Source: Dromaius novaehollandiae
Taxonomy: Eukaryota; Chordata; Aves; Casuariiformes; Dromaiidae
Reading direction: 5' to 3'
NCBI RefSeq assembly: GCF_036370855.1
Contig: NW_026991466.1
Coordinates: 1 to 64,000 of the forward strand
DNA length: 64,000 nucleotides
A program made the translations under genes and the position numbers. How positions within the stretch are numbered: the stretch's first letter is position 1; each line of letters starts with the position of its first letter. Below, piece by piece: positions 18,901 through 29,336 of this stretch. The notes under the pieces were generated by a model, which did no database searches, had not been told where the DNA came from, and was given only the letters and a program-made list of their open reading frames with translations.

Positions 18901-21900
18901 TGGGGACGTGGGGAGAGGAGGATGGGGAACACGGTGGGGATGGGGACGGGGATGTGACACCCACGCGTCCCCGGTGACGACGCGGCCGCGTCCCCGATGT
19001 CCCCGGTGACGGCGTGGCGGTGTCCCCGATGTCCCCGGTGACGACGCGGCGGTGTCCCCGGCGTCCCCGCAGGCGTGAGCAGCCGGGAGCAGCTGGGGAA
19101 GGTGTTCCGGCTGCGGAACGTGCTGCGCTTCCGCGTGGAGCGCAAGGACCACGGGGCCATCGTCACCTGCGAGGCCACCCACCCCGCCCTGCGCGGCCAG
19201 CGCCGCCAGACCCAGTACATGCTGGACGTGCAGTGTGAGCCGGGGGGGGGGACGCCGTGCCGGGGGGGGGGACACCGCATTGATTGGGGACACTGTGCCG
19301 GTTGGGGACACCAGGGTGGGGGGACACCACATTGGGGACAACATGGGGGTTGGGGACACCACACTGGGGGGACACTGTGCCGGTTGGGGACACCACGGTG
19401 GGGGGACACCACATTGAGTGGGGACACCATGGGGGTTGGGGACACCATGGGGGTTGGGGACAACATGTTGGTTGGGGACACCACGCTGGGGGGACACTGC
19501 CGGTTGGGGACACCACGGTGGAGGGCCACCATGCTGGTTGGGGACACCACACTGGGGGGACACTGTGCCGGTTGGGGACAGCGCGTTGGTTGGGGCCACC
19601 ACGGTGGAGGGCCACCACGCTGGTTGGGGACACTGTGGCAGAGGGGATGCCACATCTAGGGGACACCGTGATGGTTGGGGACATCACGTCGGGGAGACAC
19701 CACGGTGGTTGGGGACACCACGCTGGGTGGGGACACCGTGCTGGTTGGGGACACCACACTGGGGGGACACCATGGTGGTTGGGGACACATGGGGGGAGGG
19801 TGCCACATCCAGGGGACACCACGCTGGTTGGGGACACCGTGCTGGTTGGGGACACTGTGGTGGGGGGACACCACGGTGGTTGGGGACACCATGGGGGTTG
19901 GGGACACTGTGGTGGGGGGACACCATGGTGGTTGGGGACACATGGGGGGAGGATGCCACATCCGGGGGACACCACGCTGGTTGGGGACACTGTGCTGGTT
20001 GGGGACACCGTGTCGGTGGGGCCACCCCGCCATGGGGCCCCCCCCGACGCGGTCCTGTCCCCGTCCCCAGACGCGCCCTCGGTGCGGCTGCACCCGTCGC
20101 AGAGCGTCCTGCGGGAGGGCGACACCCTGGTGCTGACCTGCGCCGTCACCGGCAACCCCCGGTGAGGGACACGGGGACACGGGGGGGGACACGGGGGGAG
20201 ACACCGGCAACCCCCGGTGAGGGACACGGGGATGGGGGGGACACGGGGGGGGACACCGGCAACCCCGGTGAGGGACACAGGGACACGGGGGGGGGACAGC
20301 GGCAACCCCCGGTGAGGGACACGGGACATGGGAGGACACGGGGGGGGACACTGGCAACCCCCGGTGAGGGGACACGGGGATGGGGGGGACACAGGGGGGG
20401 ACACGGGGGGCATGCGGGACCAAGGGGGGGACACCAGGGACAAGGGACATCTGGGGGGACACAGGATGTCTGGGGGGGGACATGGGAGAAATGGGGGGAC
20501 ATGGGATGGCTGGGGGGACGCCAGGGACAAGGGGTGGCCGTGGGGGGGGACACAGGGACAGCTGGGACATGGTGGGGACACGGGACGTCTGGGGGGGGGC
20601 ACAGGATGGTTGGGGGGGACACGGCCATGGGGGGGGTCACAGTGGGGACATGGGATGGCTGGGGGGGACAAAGGATGGTTGGGGGGCGACATGGGGCGTC
20701 TGAGGGGACACGGGACGGTTGGGGGGGACATCGGGGACACGGGACGGCCGGGGGGGGTGACGGGCCGTGGGGTGACCCCCCCGTGCCCCCCCCGCGCCCC
20801 CCCTCCGCAGCCCCACGGAGATCGCCTGGAGCCGGGCCAACGAGTCGCTGCCGGGGCGGGCGCGGGCCGAGGGCGAGGTGCTGACGCTGCCGGCGCTGAG
20901 CCCCCTCGACAACGGCACCTACAGCTGCGCCGCCGCCAACCGCCACGGCCGCGCCGCCGCCCACTACAGCCTCGTCGTCTACGGTGAGTGCCCCGCCGCG
21001 ACCCACGGCGACCCACGGCGACCCACCGCGTCCCCACCGCGTCCCCAGGGCGACCCACAGCGTCCCCAGGGCATCCCCACCGCGTCCCCACGCGCCCCCG
21101 GCCACACACCGCCACGCACGGCCCCCGCCACGGCCCACTACGGCCTCGTCGTCTACGGTGAGTGCCCCACGGCGACCCACGGCGTCCCCAGGGCGACCCA
21201 CGGCGTCCCCACCGTGTCCCCACCGCGTCCCCACGCACCCCCGGCCACACACCGCCACGCACGGCCGCGCCGCCGCCTGCTACAGCCTCGTCGTCTACGG
21301 TGAGTGCCCCGCGGCGACCCACGGCGACCCACGGCGTCCCCAGGGCGTCCCCAGGGCGACCCACAGCGTCCCCAGGGTGTCCCCACCGCGTCCCCACGCC
21401 GCCCCCGGCCACACACCGCCACGCACAGCCGCGCCGCCGCCCACTACGGCCTCGTCGTCTACGGTGAGTGCCCCGCGGCGACCCACGGCGTCCCCAGGGC
21501 ATCCCCACCGCGTCCCCACGCGCCCCCGGCCACACACCGCCACGCACGGCCCCCGCCACGGCCCACTACGGCCTCGTCGTCTACGGTGAGTGCCCCGCGG
21601 CGACCCACGGCGACCCACGGCGTCCCCAGGGCGTCCCCACCGCGTCCCCGCGCCACCCCCGGCCACACACCGCCACGCACGGCCGCGCCGCCGCCCGCTA
21701 CGGCCTCGTCGTCTACGGTGAGTGCCCCACGGCGACCCACGGCGACCCACGGCGTCCCCACGGCGACCCACGGCGTCCCCAGGGTGTCCCCACCTGTCCC
21801 CGCGCCGCCCCCGGCCACACACCGCCACGCACGGCCCCCGCCACGGCCCACTACGGCCTCGTCGTCTACGGTGAGTGCCCCGCGGCGACCCACGGCGTCC

Positions 21901-23338
21901 CTGCGCTGCCCCACGGCGTCCCCGTGGCCGCCCCATGCAACCCGTATCCACCCCGTATCGCCCGGTCCCGCGCGGTCTACGGTCCTTGTGGTCTACGGTG
22001 AGTGCCCCACGGCTGCCCCACGGCACCCCCCCGCGCCCCACGGCCGCCCCACGGTGCCCCACGGCACCCCGCAGCTGCCCCCCATGCCGCACAGCCACCC
22101 CATGGTGCCCCCTGCGCCCCGTGGCACCCCCAACACCCCACAGCCGCCCCCCCCGTGCCCCACGGCTGCCCCACGGCACCCCCCCGCGCCCCACGGCCGC
22201 CCCACGGAGCCCCCCCGCGCCCCACGGCCGCCCCACGGTGCCCCCCCCGCAGACCCGGGGGCGGTGGTGGCGGCGCAGAGCTCGGTGCCCTACGCCATCG
22301 TCGGCGGGATCCTGGCGCTGCTCGTCTTCCTCGTCATCTGCGTCCTCATCGCCATGGTCTGGTGCTCCATCCGCCAGAAAGGTGGGCGGGGCCTCCCGCG
22401 GGGGGGGCGGGGCCTCACGGGGGCGGGGCCTCACGAAGGGGTGGGGCCTCGTGAGGGGGTGGGGCCTCACGAGGGGGCGGGGCCTCAGTGCGGGGCCTCG
22501 CAGGGGGCAGCCACGGGGTGCGGTGGGCCGGGCTGAGGGTGCAGGGGGGGCGTGGCCTGCATGGGGAGGGGCGGGGCCACGGGCGGAGGGGGCGGGGCCT
22601 GGCCACACCGGGGGAGGGGGGCAGCTGCAGTGCAGGCAGAGCTGGGCTGCGGGAGGGGCGGGGCCTGCTGTGGGGGGGGTGGAGCCGTGGGGAGGGGGTG
22701 TGGTGGGGAGGGGCAGGGGGCGTGTCCGAGAGCGAGCAGGGGGCGTGGCCGTGCGGGGGGGCGTGTCCCTGGCTGTGCCAGGAGCACGGGGGGGGGGGGG
22801 GGGGGAAGGGTAGAATGGGGCTGAGCCAAGGGGCATGGAGGGGGTGTGGCCAGGTGGGGGGCGTGGCCACGGAGTGGGGGGTGTATCCAATGTCGAGCAG
22901 GGGGCGTGGCCACGTGGAGGGGGCGTGTCCCTGGCTGTGCCAGGAGGGAGGGGATAGAACAGGGTTCAGCCAGGGACATGGGGGTGGGGGGGTTCCCAGA
23001 GGGGGCGTGGCCACCGGGTGGGGGCGCGTCCTCGGGCGATCAGGGGGCGTGGCCACATGGAGGGGCATCCCCGGCTGCGCCAGGGAGCAGAGGGCAGCAG
23101 CAGGCCCCGGTGGGGGGGGGGGATGCTGAAGGGGGGGGCGTGTCCTCGCTGGGGGGCGTGTCCTGGGGGGCGTGTCCTCGCAGGGGGCGTGTCCGGGGGC
23201 GTGGCGGTGACGGGGGGGGGGTCGGCAGGCTCGTACCTGACGCACGAGGCGAGCGGGCTGGACGAGCACGGGGAGGCGCGCGAGGCCTTCCTCAACGGCG
23301 CCGACGGCCACAAGCGCAAGGAGGAGTTCTTCATCTAG
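12938..23338 (+). CDS. CADM4: Cell adhesion molecule 4 (nectin-like 4), complete
   Basis: CADM4 is a single-pass Ig-superfamily adhesion protein, known from axon-Schwann cell contact. Nine exons agree in phase: 12938-13028, 15887-16033, 16697-16849, 17923-18057, 19073-19234, 20071-20161, 20811-20983, 22253-22381 and 23229-23338. They give 396 residues against about 388 in human. Residues 1-30 are a signal peptide (PLLLPALLLACAPPAG). The Ig V domain carries NVTVAEGSTAEITC and DEGGYFCQLYTEDTHHQIAT. The second Ig domain has VELSCLVPRSRPPATLRWLR and the third TLVLTCAVTGNP and DNGTYSCAAANRHG. The transmembrane segment is VPYAIVGGILALLVFLVICV. The cytoplasmic tail has GSYLTHEASGLDE and ends EEFFI, a class II PDZ ligand shared by CADM proteins. 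Exons 2, 3, 4 and 7 have their edges tandemly duplicated into introns; I chose the copy that joins to the complete exon. Confidence 0.95.
13230..14230 (+). repeat. CADM4 intron 1 minisatellites (GTGCAACGATGTCCCC and GGCCCTGGGGTGTCACC types)
   Basis: C-rich units around GTGCAACG(A/G)TGTCCCC run to about 13450. From 13740 to 14220 there are about 18 units of ~28 bp with GGCCCTGGGGTGTCACCAGG or GGGGTGTCACTGGGGCC. Confidence 0.85.
14260..14740. repeat. Dispersed 15-bp core (GGACGCCTGGGCCCC) in CADM4 intron 1, both orientations
   Basis: Scattered copies occur in plus orientation (about 14265, 14308, 14580) and reverse (about 14414, 14478, 14725), with two more reverse copies near 13646-13700. Confidence 0.85.
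14760..15830 (+). repeat. CADM4 intron 1 minisatellite, CCCTGGTGTCCCCA type
   Basis: A kilobase of 12-24-bp units built from GTCCC(T/C)GGTGTCCCCA(C/G) in higher-order order. It runs up to the (GGTGGC)n tract that forms the exon 2 acceptor region. Confidence 0.9.
15972..17943 (+). repeat. Duplicated edges of CADM4 exons 2, 3 and 4
   Basis: The exon 2 3' end with its GTGAGC donor (GSIVVIQNPARQTLFFNGTR) is present three times, ending at 16033, 16181 and 16338. The exon 3 5' start with its TCGCAG acceptor (ALKDERFQLAE) begins at 16438, 16562 and 16697. The exon 3 3' end with its GTAGGA donor (LYTEDTHHQIATLTVL) is present about five times, at 16849 and then near 17014, 17178, 17331 and a decayed copy near 17471. 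The exon 4 5' start (PPESPV) begins at 17544, 17696, 17809 and 17923. Each copy spans the exon-intron boundary. Confidence 0.93.
18090..18690 (+). repeat. CADM4 intron 4: near-perfect 70-bp tandem repeat
   Basis: About eight and a half copies of a 70-bp unit, made of two ~35-bp halves sharing GGGCACCCACGGGGACACGG. Copies are nearly identical (for example GGGAGACGAG at 18191, 18261 and 18331), implying recent expansion or homogenisation. Decayed units continue to about 18900. Confidence 0.95.
19240..20030 (+). repeat. CADM4 intron 5 minisatellite, GGTTGGGGACACCAC type
   Basis: About 30 units of 20-28 bp alternate GTGCTGGTTGGGGACAC and GGTGGGGGGACACCA. Higher-order units of about 170 bp are visible. 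Confidence 0.9.
20150..20760 (+). repeat. CADM4 intron 6: exon-end copies then GGGGACA-rich repeat
   Basis: The exon 6 end (CACCGGCAACCCC-CGGTGAGG) recurs about four times between 20150 and 20370, again including the donor. Degenerate GGGGGGACATGGGA units follow. Confidence 0.85.
20930..21998 (+). repeat. Eight tandem copies of the CADM4 exon 7 3' end with donor
   Basis: The last ~50 nt of exon 7 (encoding HYSLVVY) with the GTGAGTGCCCC donor recur at 120-180-bp spacing. Donor-adjacent bases lie at 20983, 21160, 21299, 21463, 21586, 21718, 21871 and a decayed 21996. Several copies keep frame with exon 7, so a later donor would insert Pro-rich residues ending in another HYGLVVYG. Confidence 0.93.
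22390..23220 (+). repeat. CADM4 last intron: GGGGCGTGGCC-rich sequence
   Basis: Degenerate GGGGGCGTGGCC and GGGCGTGTCC units of 30-60 bp. They are rich in GC boxes, with no coding signal. Confidence 0.7.
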
Positions 23339-24332
23339 GGGGGCGCGGGGGGGGCGCCGGGACAGCGGGGGGGGCGCCGGGACGGGGGGGGCACCGGGAC
23401 GGGGGGAAATGCGGGGAAATGGGGGGAAAATGGGGGGAGGACATGGGGAAATGGGGGGGGCATGAGGATATGGGGGGGCTCAGGGAGATGGGGGGGCTCA
23501 GGGATGTGGGAGGGGGAACGTGGGGGGGCCCAGGGACAAGGGGGGGGACATGAGGACTTGGGGGGGGGACATGGGGGGGCTCAGGGACATGGGGGTCACA
23601 TAGGGGGGACATGGTGATTTGGGGGGGGGGGACATGACCCAGGCCAGGGCTTGGGGGGGGCAGGGGGAGGGAAACAAGCCCCGCCCCCACCCCAAGCCCC
23701 GGCTCTGCAGAGGCCACGCCCCCCACCATAAGCCCCTCCCACTGCACCTCCCATGGGAGGGGGGGAGTTGGGGGGCAGCACCGGGTGCCTGGGTCCCTCC
23801 CCCCCCAGCATGGGGGAGGGGGCAGTGTGGGGGGAAGGGGGCCCGGACGCCTGGGCCCCCCTGCAGTGGGGGGAGGGTTTGGAGGGGGGGCCCGGATGCC
23901 TGGGCCCCACAGTGGGGGGGTTGGGGGGGGGCCTGGACGCCTGGGACCCCTCTGCAGGGGGTTTGGGGGGGCCCGGACGCCTGGGCCCCGTGGGGGGGGT
24001 TGGGGGGGCCCCAATGCCTGGGCCCCGTGAGGGGGTTTTGGGGGGGCCTGGACGCCTGGGCCCCACAGTGGGGGGGTTGGGGGGGGCCTGGACGCCTGGG
24101 CCCCACGGGAGGGGGGGGTCGGGGAGGGGGGGCCTGGCCCCGCAGCCGGAAGCCATGAGGGGCCGCGCCGGCCCGCGTCCGTCCGTCCGTCCGTGTCCGC
24201 GTCGCCGCCCGCGGGGGGGGGGCCGGGGGGGCAATTAAATGATTAATATATAAGGGGGGGCGGGGCCGGGGCAGCCCCCCCCGCCGTGTCTGTAAATACG
24301 TCGCCTTTTAACCACCTTTGATACTCAATAAA
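23339..24332 (+). other. CADM4 3' UTR with 15-bp-core minisatellite and AATAAA at 24327
   Basis: After the stop at 23336-23338 come G-rich GGGGGACAT units, then about eight copies of the core GGACGCCTGGGCCCC (about 23780-24110), then AATAAA at 24327-24332. Short AT-rich pieces at 24236-24252 and 24293-24332 mark the transcript end. Confidence 0.75.
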
Positions 24333-24359
24333 CCCCCAGATTCGTACGCCCGCGCCGCC

Positions 24360-24910
24360 CCCGGGGGGGGCAACGGGGGGGCAGGTGGGGGGCTCCGGGG
24401 GGGGCAGTTATGGGGCTCTGGGGCAGGTTGGGGCACATGGGGGGCCCGGGGGGGCAGTTAGCGGGCTCTGGGGCAGCTGGGGGGGTGTCAAGGACACTCA
24501 GGGGGCAGCTGGGGGGCGTCGGGGGCAGTTGGGGGGTGCCGGGGGGGCACTTGGGGGGCAGTGGGGGGAGGTTGGGGAGTAGTTGGGGGATCCCAGGGGG
24601 CTCTGGGGCACTTGGGGGGCACTTGGGGGGGTCCTGGGGGGGTCCCAGGGGCAGTTGGGGGTCCCGAGGGGTCTCTGGGGCACTTGGGGGGCACTTGAGG
24701 GGGATCCTGGGGGCAGTTGGGGGTCCCGGGGGGGTCTCTAGGGCAGTTGGGGGGGTCCCGGGGGCACTTGGGGGGATCCTGGGGGGGTCCCGGGGACAGT
24801 TGGGGGTCCCGGGGGGTCCCGGGGGCAGTTGGGGGGGTCCTGGGGGTTGCGGGGGGCACTTGGGGGTCCCGGGGGCACTTGGGGGTCCCGGGGGGCAGCA
24901 CCGGGGCGGG
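24360..24910 (+). repeat. Intergenic minisatellite, GGGGCAGTTGGGGGTCCC type
   Basis: About 20 units of 25-30 bp alternate GGGGGCACTTGGGG and GGCAGTTGGGG between CADM4 and ZNF576. Confidence 0.85.
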
Positions 24911-25089
24911 GCGGTGCCGGTGGGGGGCGCCATGGCGCTCTCCTCCCTCCTGCCGCCATCACCGCCCTCGGGCCACGCCCCCGTCAGCTGACACGCTCCT
25001 CGCCCGCTGATTGGCGGAGTGCATCCCCGCCCCCTCCCGGGTCGCCGCGGGGGGGCGACGCTGTCGTCCCCTGCCGGCGGCGGCTTCGG

Positions 25090-25350
25090 AGCGCGGCACT
25101 GCGCATGTGCGGGGGAGCCAGGCCCTCCCACCTCGCGCGCATGCGCCCTGCGGCGCTGGGGTCCTCGCGGCGGCGCCGGGACGGTGAGGCTGCCCGCGCA
25201 CGCGCCTGACCGCGAGGGAGGGAGCGGAGGGGGCTGCGCAGGCGCGCGCTCGGGCAGCCCCGGGCGGAAGCGCGCCGGGGTCCTGCGGGGGCCGCGCCGG
25301 AAGCCGGAAGGAGGCAACGGGGGGGGCGCGGAGAGCGGGAGCGAGAGCGA
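25090..25350 (+). promoter_or_regulatory. ZNF576 CpG-island promoter with NRF1-like and ETS sites, and probable non-coding exon 1
   Basis: NRF1-like palindromes TGCGCATGTGC (25100-25110) and GCGCGCATGCGC (25135-25146) are present, with two adjacent CCGGAAG ETS sites (25297-25303 and 25304-25310). A donor GA|GTGAGT at 25350/25351 probably ends the 5' UTR exon. Confidence 0.6.
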
Positions 25351-25999
25351 GTGAGTGCGGCGGGGGCCGCGGGGGCTTGTGGGAACGGGCTGGGGGCCTA
25401 CGGGCACCGGGGGGGGTCCTGGGGGGGGGCCTACGGGGTCTCTATGGGGACTGTGAGGGGGCTATAGAGGCTCGAGGTGGAGTTATGGGGGGTCCTGGGG
25501 GCTATTGGGGGTCTGGGAGGGGTTGGGGGGGTTATTGGGGGCTTTGGGGGGTTATTGGGGGATTATCAGGGGTTTTGGGGGGGTTATTGGGGGGCTGGGA
25601 GGGGCTATTGGGAGCCTGGGGGGGTTATGAGGTCCCCTGGGGGGATATAGGGGCTCTGGGGGGGTCGTGGGGGCTGCTGGGAGGCGATTGTGGGTCTGGG
25701 GAGGATTAATGGCAGTCTGGGGAGGGCATTAAGGGCTCCCTATGGGGCCTGGGGGGTTACTGGGGGCTCGTGAGGCCTTAATGGGGGGTTGGGGGGGGCG
25801 AGGGGTCCCGGGGGGGGCTAATGGGGGTCTGAGGGGTTTTACTGGGGGTCTCTGGGGCCTGGGGGGGGCTGTTGGGGGGGTCCATGGGGGTGCTGGGGGG
25901 GTTATGGGGGTCCGGGGGGGTTATGGGGGGCTGGCGGGGGGGTTCTTGGGGGGCCTCGGGGGGCCCCAGCCCTGGCTGACGGCGGCCCCAGGCCCCGCC

Positions 26000-27490
26000 A
26001 TGTCGCAGCCGCCGCCCTCGGAGCCGCCCGCGCCCCCCCCGGCCCCCCGGGCCCCCCCGGGGCCCCCAGCGCCCCCCTGTGGCCCCGCCCGGCCTGAGGC
26101 CCCCCCCGCACCCCGCTCCAAGGGCCCCGTCTGTGAGTGGGGCTGGGGGCGGGAGGGCTGGGGGTCGCGCCGGGGGTCAGGGGACTCTCTATGGGGAGCC
26201 TCGGGGGGGGGGGATGGCTGGGGGGCCCCGTGGGGTGGCGCTGAGGGGGGCGGGGGGCCTCGGGGGGGCCCTGGGGAGGGTGCTGGGTCCCCGTGGGGCG
26301 GCCGTGGGGCGATCTGTGGGTCCCTGCACGTTCCCAGGGGTCGATGGGGGGCTGGTGGGTCCCCGGGGGTGTCTGGGGGGCGTCGGTAGGTGGCTGTGGG
26401 TCCCTGTGGGTGGTCCTGGGGGGGTTGGTGGGTCCCTGTGGGTGGCCGTGGGTCCCCATTGGGGGTCCTGGGATGGTCAGTGGGTCCCTGGGGTGGCCGT
26501 GGGGTGGTCAGTGGGTCCCTGAGGTGGCCGTGGGTCCCCGTTGGGGGTCCTAGGGTGGCTATGGGTCCCCGTGGTGGCCATGGGGTGCTTCGTGGGTCCC
26601 CATTGGGGTCCTGGGGGGGTCGGTGGGTCCCCGAGGTGGCTGTGGGGTGGTCAGTGGGTCCCTGTGGTGGCCATGGGTGGTTGGTGGGTCCCTGACGTGG
26701 CCGTGGGTCCCCATTTGGGGGTCCCGGGGTGGTCAGTGGGTCCCCGAGGTGGCCGTGGGGTGGTCAGTGGGTCCCTGAAGTGGCCGTGGGTCCCCATGGG
26801 GGTCCTGGGGGGGTTGGAAGGTCCCTGAGATGGTGGGTGGGTCCCCGAGGTGGCTGTGGGTCCCCATTGCGGGTCCCGGGGTGGTCAGTGGGTCCCTGAA
26901 GTGGCCGTGGGTCCCCATGGGGGTCCTGGGGGGGTCGGAGGGTCCCCATGGGGGGTCCCGCGGTGGCCGTGGGGCGGTGGGCGGGTGGCTGCGGGCGCGC
27001 GGGGTCCCCCGGGGGGGCGGGGGCGGGGTGACGCTGCCGGTGCTGCCGCGGTGACGACGGTGCTGCCGCGGTGACGACGGTGCCGGTGTTGCCGGCAGAC
27101 CGGGTGGGCTCGCGGCGGTGCCGGCGCTGCCTCATCACCTTCGCGGACGCGGGCTTCGCGGCGCGGCACGCCAAGCGCCAGCACCCGCGCGACTTCGCGG
27201 CGGCCGCCCTGCGCGGGGCCCTCTTCGTCTGCTTCGTCTGCGCCCGCCCCTTCGCCTCCTCCCCCGCCCTGCTGCGCCACCAGCGTGGCCACGCCCCCCG
27301 CCCCGCCCCGCCCCGCCGCCCCCCGGCCCCGCCCCGGCCCCGCCCCCCGCCCGCCCCGCCCCGCCGCCGCCCCGCCGCCGCCCCCGCCGGCCCCGCCCCC
27401 GCCTACGCCTGCACCGAGTGCGGCCGGGCCTTCGCCCGCGAGGGCGCCCTGCACCGCCACTACATCCGCCACGCCCGCGGCGAGCTCTGA
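26000..27490 (+). CDS. ZNF576: Zinc finger protein 576 orthologue, complete
   Basis: Coding exons 26000-26132 and 27099-27490 join in phase and give 174 residues, close to human (about 170). Exon 1 encodes a Pro/Ala-rich N-terminus starting MSQPPPSEPP. The second exon matches ZNF576 closely: CRRCLITFADAGF, a C2H2 finger with FVCFVCARPFASSPALLRHQ, a Pro/Arg-rich linker, then YACTECGRAFAREGALHRHY and the end IRHARGEL. The first finger has CxxC then HAKRQH. Human ZNF576 has a further finger where the low-complexity linker lies here, so one finger seems to have been lost or replaced. The molecular target is not known to me. Head-to-tail with CADM4 and convergent with the ZNF428-like gene, as expected from human synteny. 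Confidence 0.85.
26300..26980 (+). repeat. ZNF576 intron minisatellite, GGTGGCCGTGGGTCCCC type
   Basis: About 18 units of 30-45 bp share GGTCAGTGGGTCCCTGA and GGTGGCCGTGGG. Confidence 0.85.
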
Positions 27491-28350
27491 CGTCACCGCC
27501 GCCGCCTCTGACGTCAGCCCGGCGAGCTCTGGCGTCGCCGGGGCGAGGCCCGACGTCACCGTGACACCCGCGGCGAGCTCCCATTTCACCCCGGCGAGCT
27601 CTGGTGTCACCGCGGGGAGCTCTGGCGTCACCCCAGTGAGCTCCGATGTCACCGTGACACCCGCGGCGAGCTCCCATTTCACCCCGGCGAGCTCTGGTGT
27701 CACCGCGGGGAGCTCTGGCGTCACCCCAGTGAGCTCCGATGTCACCGTGACACCCGCGGCGAGCTCCGACTTCACCCCGGCGAGCTCTGGTGTCACCGCG
27801 GGGAGCTCTGATGTCACCCCAGTGAGCTCCGATGTCACCGTGACACCCGCGGCGAGCTCCCATTTCACCCCGGAGAGCTCTGGTGTCACCGCGGGGAGCT
27901 CTGGCGTCACCCCAGTGAGCTCCGATGTCACCGTGACACCCGCGGCGAGCTCCGACTTCACCCCGGCGAGCTCTGGTGTCACCGCGGGGAGCTCTGATGT
28001 CACCGCGATGCCCATGGTGAGCTCTGGCATCGTTATGGCAAGCCCTGATGTCACCCCAGCGAGCTCTGACATCACCGTGACACCCACGCTGAGCTCTGAC
28101 ATCACCGCGGCAAGCTCTGATGTCATCATGACACCTGCGACAAGCTCTGACATCTCTGCAGTGACCTTTGATATCATTGTGGCGAGCTCTGACATCACCA
28201 TGGCAAGCTCTGATGTCGTCCTGGTGAACTCTGACATCACCATGACACCCATGGCAAGCTCTGATGTCACCACCATGAGCTCTGACACTGTCATGACATC
28301 GACCACGCTCGCAGCAAGCTCTGGCGTCGTGGTGACATCAGCACAACATC
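27480..28350 (+). repeat. Tandem repeat seeded by the ZNF576 stop-codon region, rich in TGACGTCA-like sites
   Basis: The last coding bases plus stop (GGCGAGCTCTGACGTCACC, 27479-27497) are the unit of an array of about 35 copies, 22-26 bp each. Higher-order blocks of about 120 bp contain GTGACACCCGCGGCGAGCTCC. Copies decay toward 28.35 kb into GAGCTCTGACATCACC. Because many spacings are multiples of three, long open frames appear on both strands; I do not read them as genes. Confidence 0.9.
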
Positions 28351-28717
28351 CACGATGAACCATGATGTCACGGTGACATCGTTGACACATCCACTACACC
28401 CACGGCGAGCTCAGCTGTGACGTGGCGACTGCTGTGACATCACAGTGACATCATGGCAACCACCATGATGTCACAACTGCTATGACGTCATGGTGACGGA
28501 CACTACATTTGTGGGAGCTCCAACAGGTGACGGTGACCACCGTGGCGACCACTGCAACGTCACGGCAACGTCACGGCAACCGCCGCAACATCCGCCTGGC
28601 CCCGCCCCCCTCCATGGCTGGGGCCACTCAGGGGCGGGGCTAAGGGGGCGGGGCCAAGGGGCTCGGGGGCGGGGCCAAGGGAGGGGGCGGGGCCAAGGGG
28701 CTCCCTTGTGGGTCTGG

Positions 28718-28723
28718 AATAAA
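28718..28723 (+). other. ZNF576 poly(A) signal AATAAA
   Basis: AATAAA in the context GGTCTGGAATAAACAAGCTG, the first good plus-strand signal after the ZNF576 stop and its repeat-filled 3' UTR. Confidence 0.7.
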
Positions 28724-28812
28724 CAAGCTGGAGCCTCTGAGCAGCTGTGATTGGTTCTTGGGGGGGGGGCGGGAGCTGACATGTCACTTCCTGTCCCAGC
28801 TCCTGCCCCGGG

Positions 28813-28833
28813 GCATTCTGGGAGCTGTAGTCC
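28813..28833 (-). promoter_or_regulatory. ZNF143/STAF-type element (SBS)
   Basis: On the minus strand the site reads GGACTACAGCTCCCAGAATG plus C, a close match to the ZNF143 ACTACAATTCCCAGAATGC-type consensus. It lies between the two convergent zinc finger genes, where no promoter is expected. Confidence 0.55.
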
Positions 28834-29336
28834 CTGCTCATGGGCAGGGCTGGGCTTGACATCACAGCTGCTAGCTCTGACGTCATCAGTCAAGGACACA
28901 CACCCCACCCCCCCAGTTACAGCAAGCCTGGAGAATGTGACATCACCACTGATGTACAAGTGACGTCAGAGCTGTGAGCAATGATGTCACGATGACATCA
29001 TGGCTGCAGGGAAGAGCCCCGTCCCGTCCCGTCCCACCCTCCCCAGCCCTGGGCAGTGACATCACAGTGACATCACACCCGCTTGGGGCGGGGGGAGAGG
29101 GGAGCAGCCCCTCCCGCCCCCTCCGTGACGTCACGGCCGGCCCCGATGACATCAGCGCGGCGCAAGCAGAGCCGGGACCCGGCGGGGCCGAAGGGCGTTT
29201 ATTGGGCGGCCCCGGCGCCGCCTCTCGCGACACGGCCCAGCGTCACGGCGCCTCGTCACGTGTCGCCGCGCGTCCCGGCGTGTCGCGGCGTGTCGCGGCG
29301 TGTCGCGACGCGTCGTCGCGCGGGGCGGGGGCGGGG

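Noticed and set aside
17319-21559. Long minus-strand open frames across CADM4 introns 3 to 7
   Set aside because: They are antisense translations of the 70-bp array and other minisatellites and of duplicated exon ends.
27285-28358. A Ser/Thr-rich plus-strand frame (SSDVTPASSG type) overlapping the ZNF576 end in another frame
   Set aside because: It depends on the stop-codon-derived array. Both strands are open and the frame overlaps ZNF576 fingers out of phase, with no signal peptide or conserved start.
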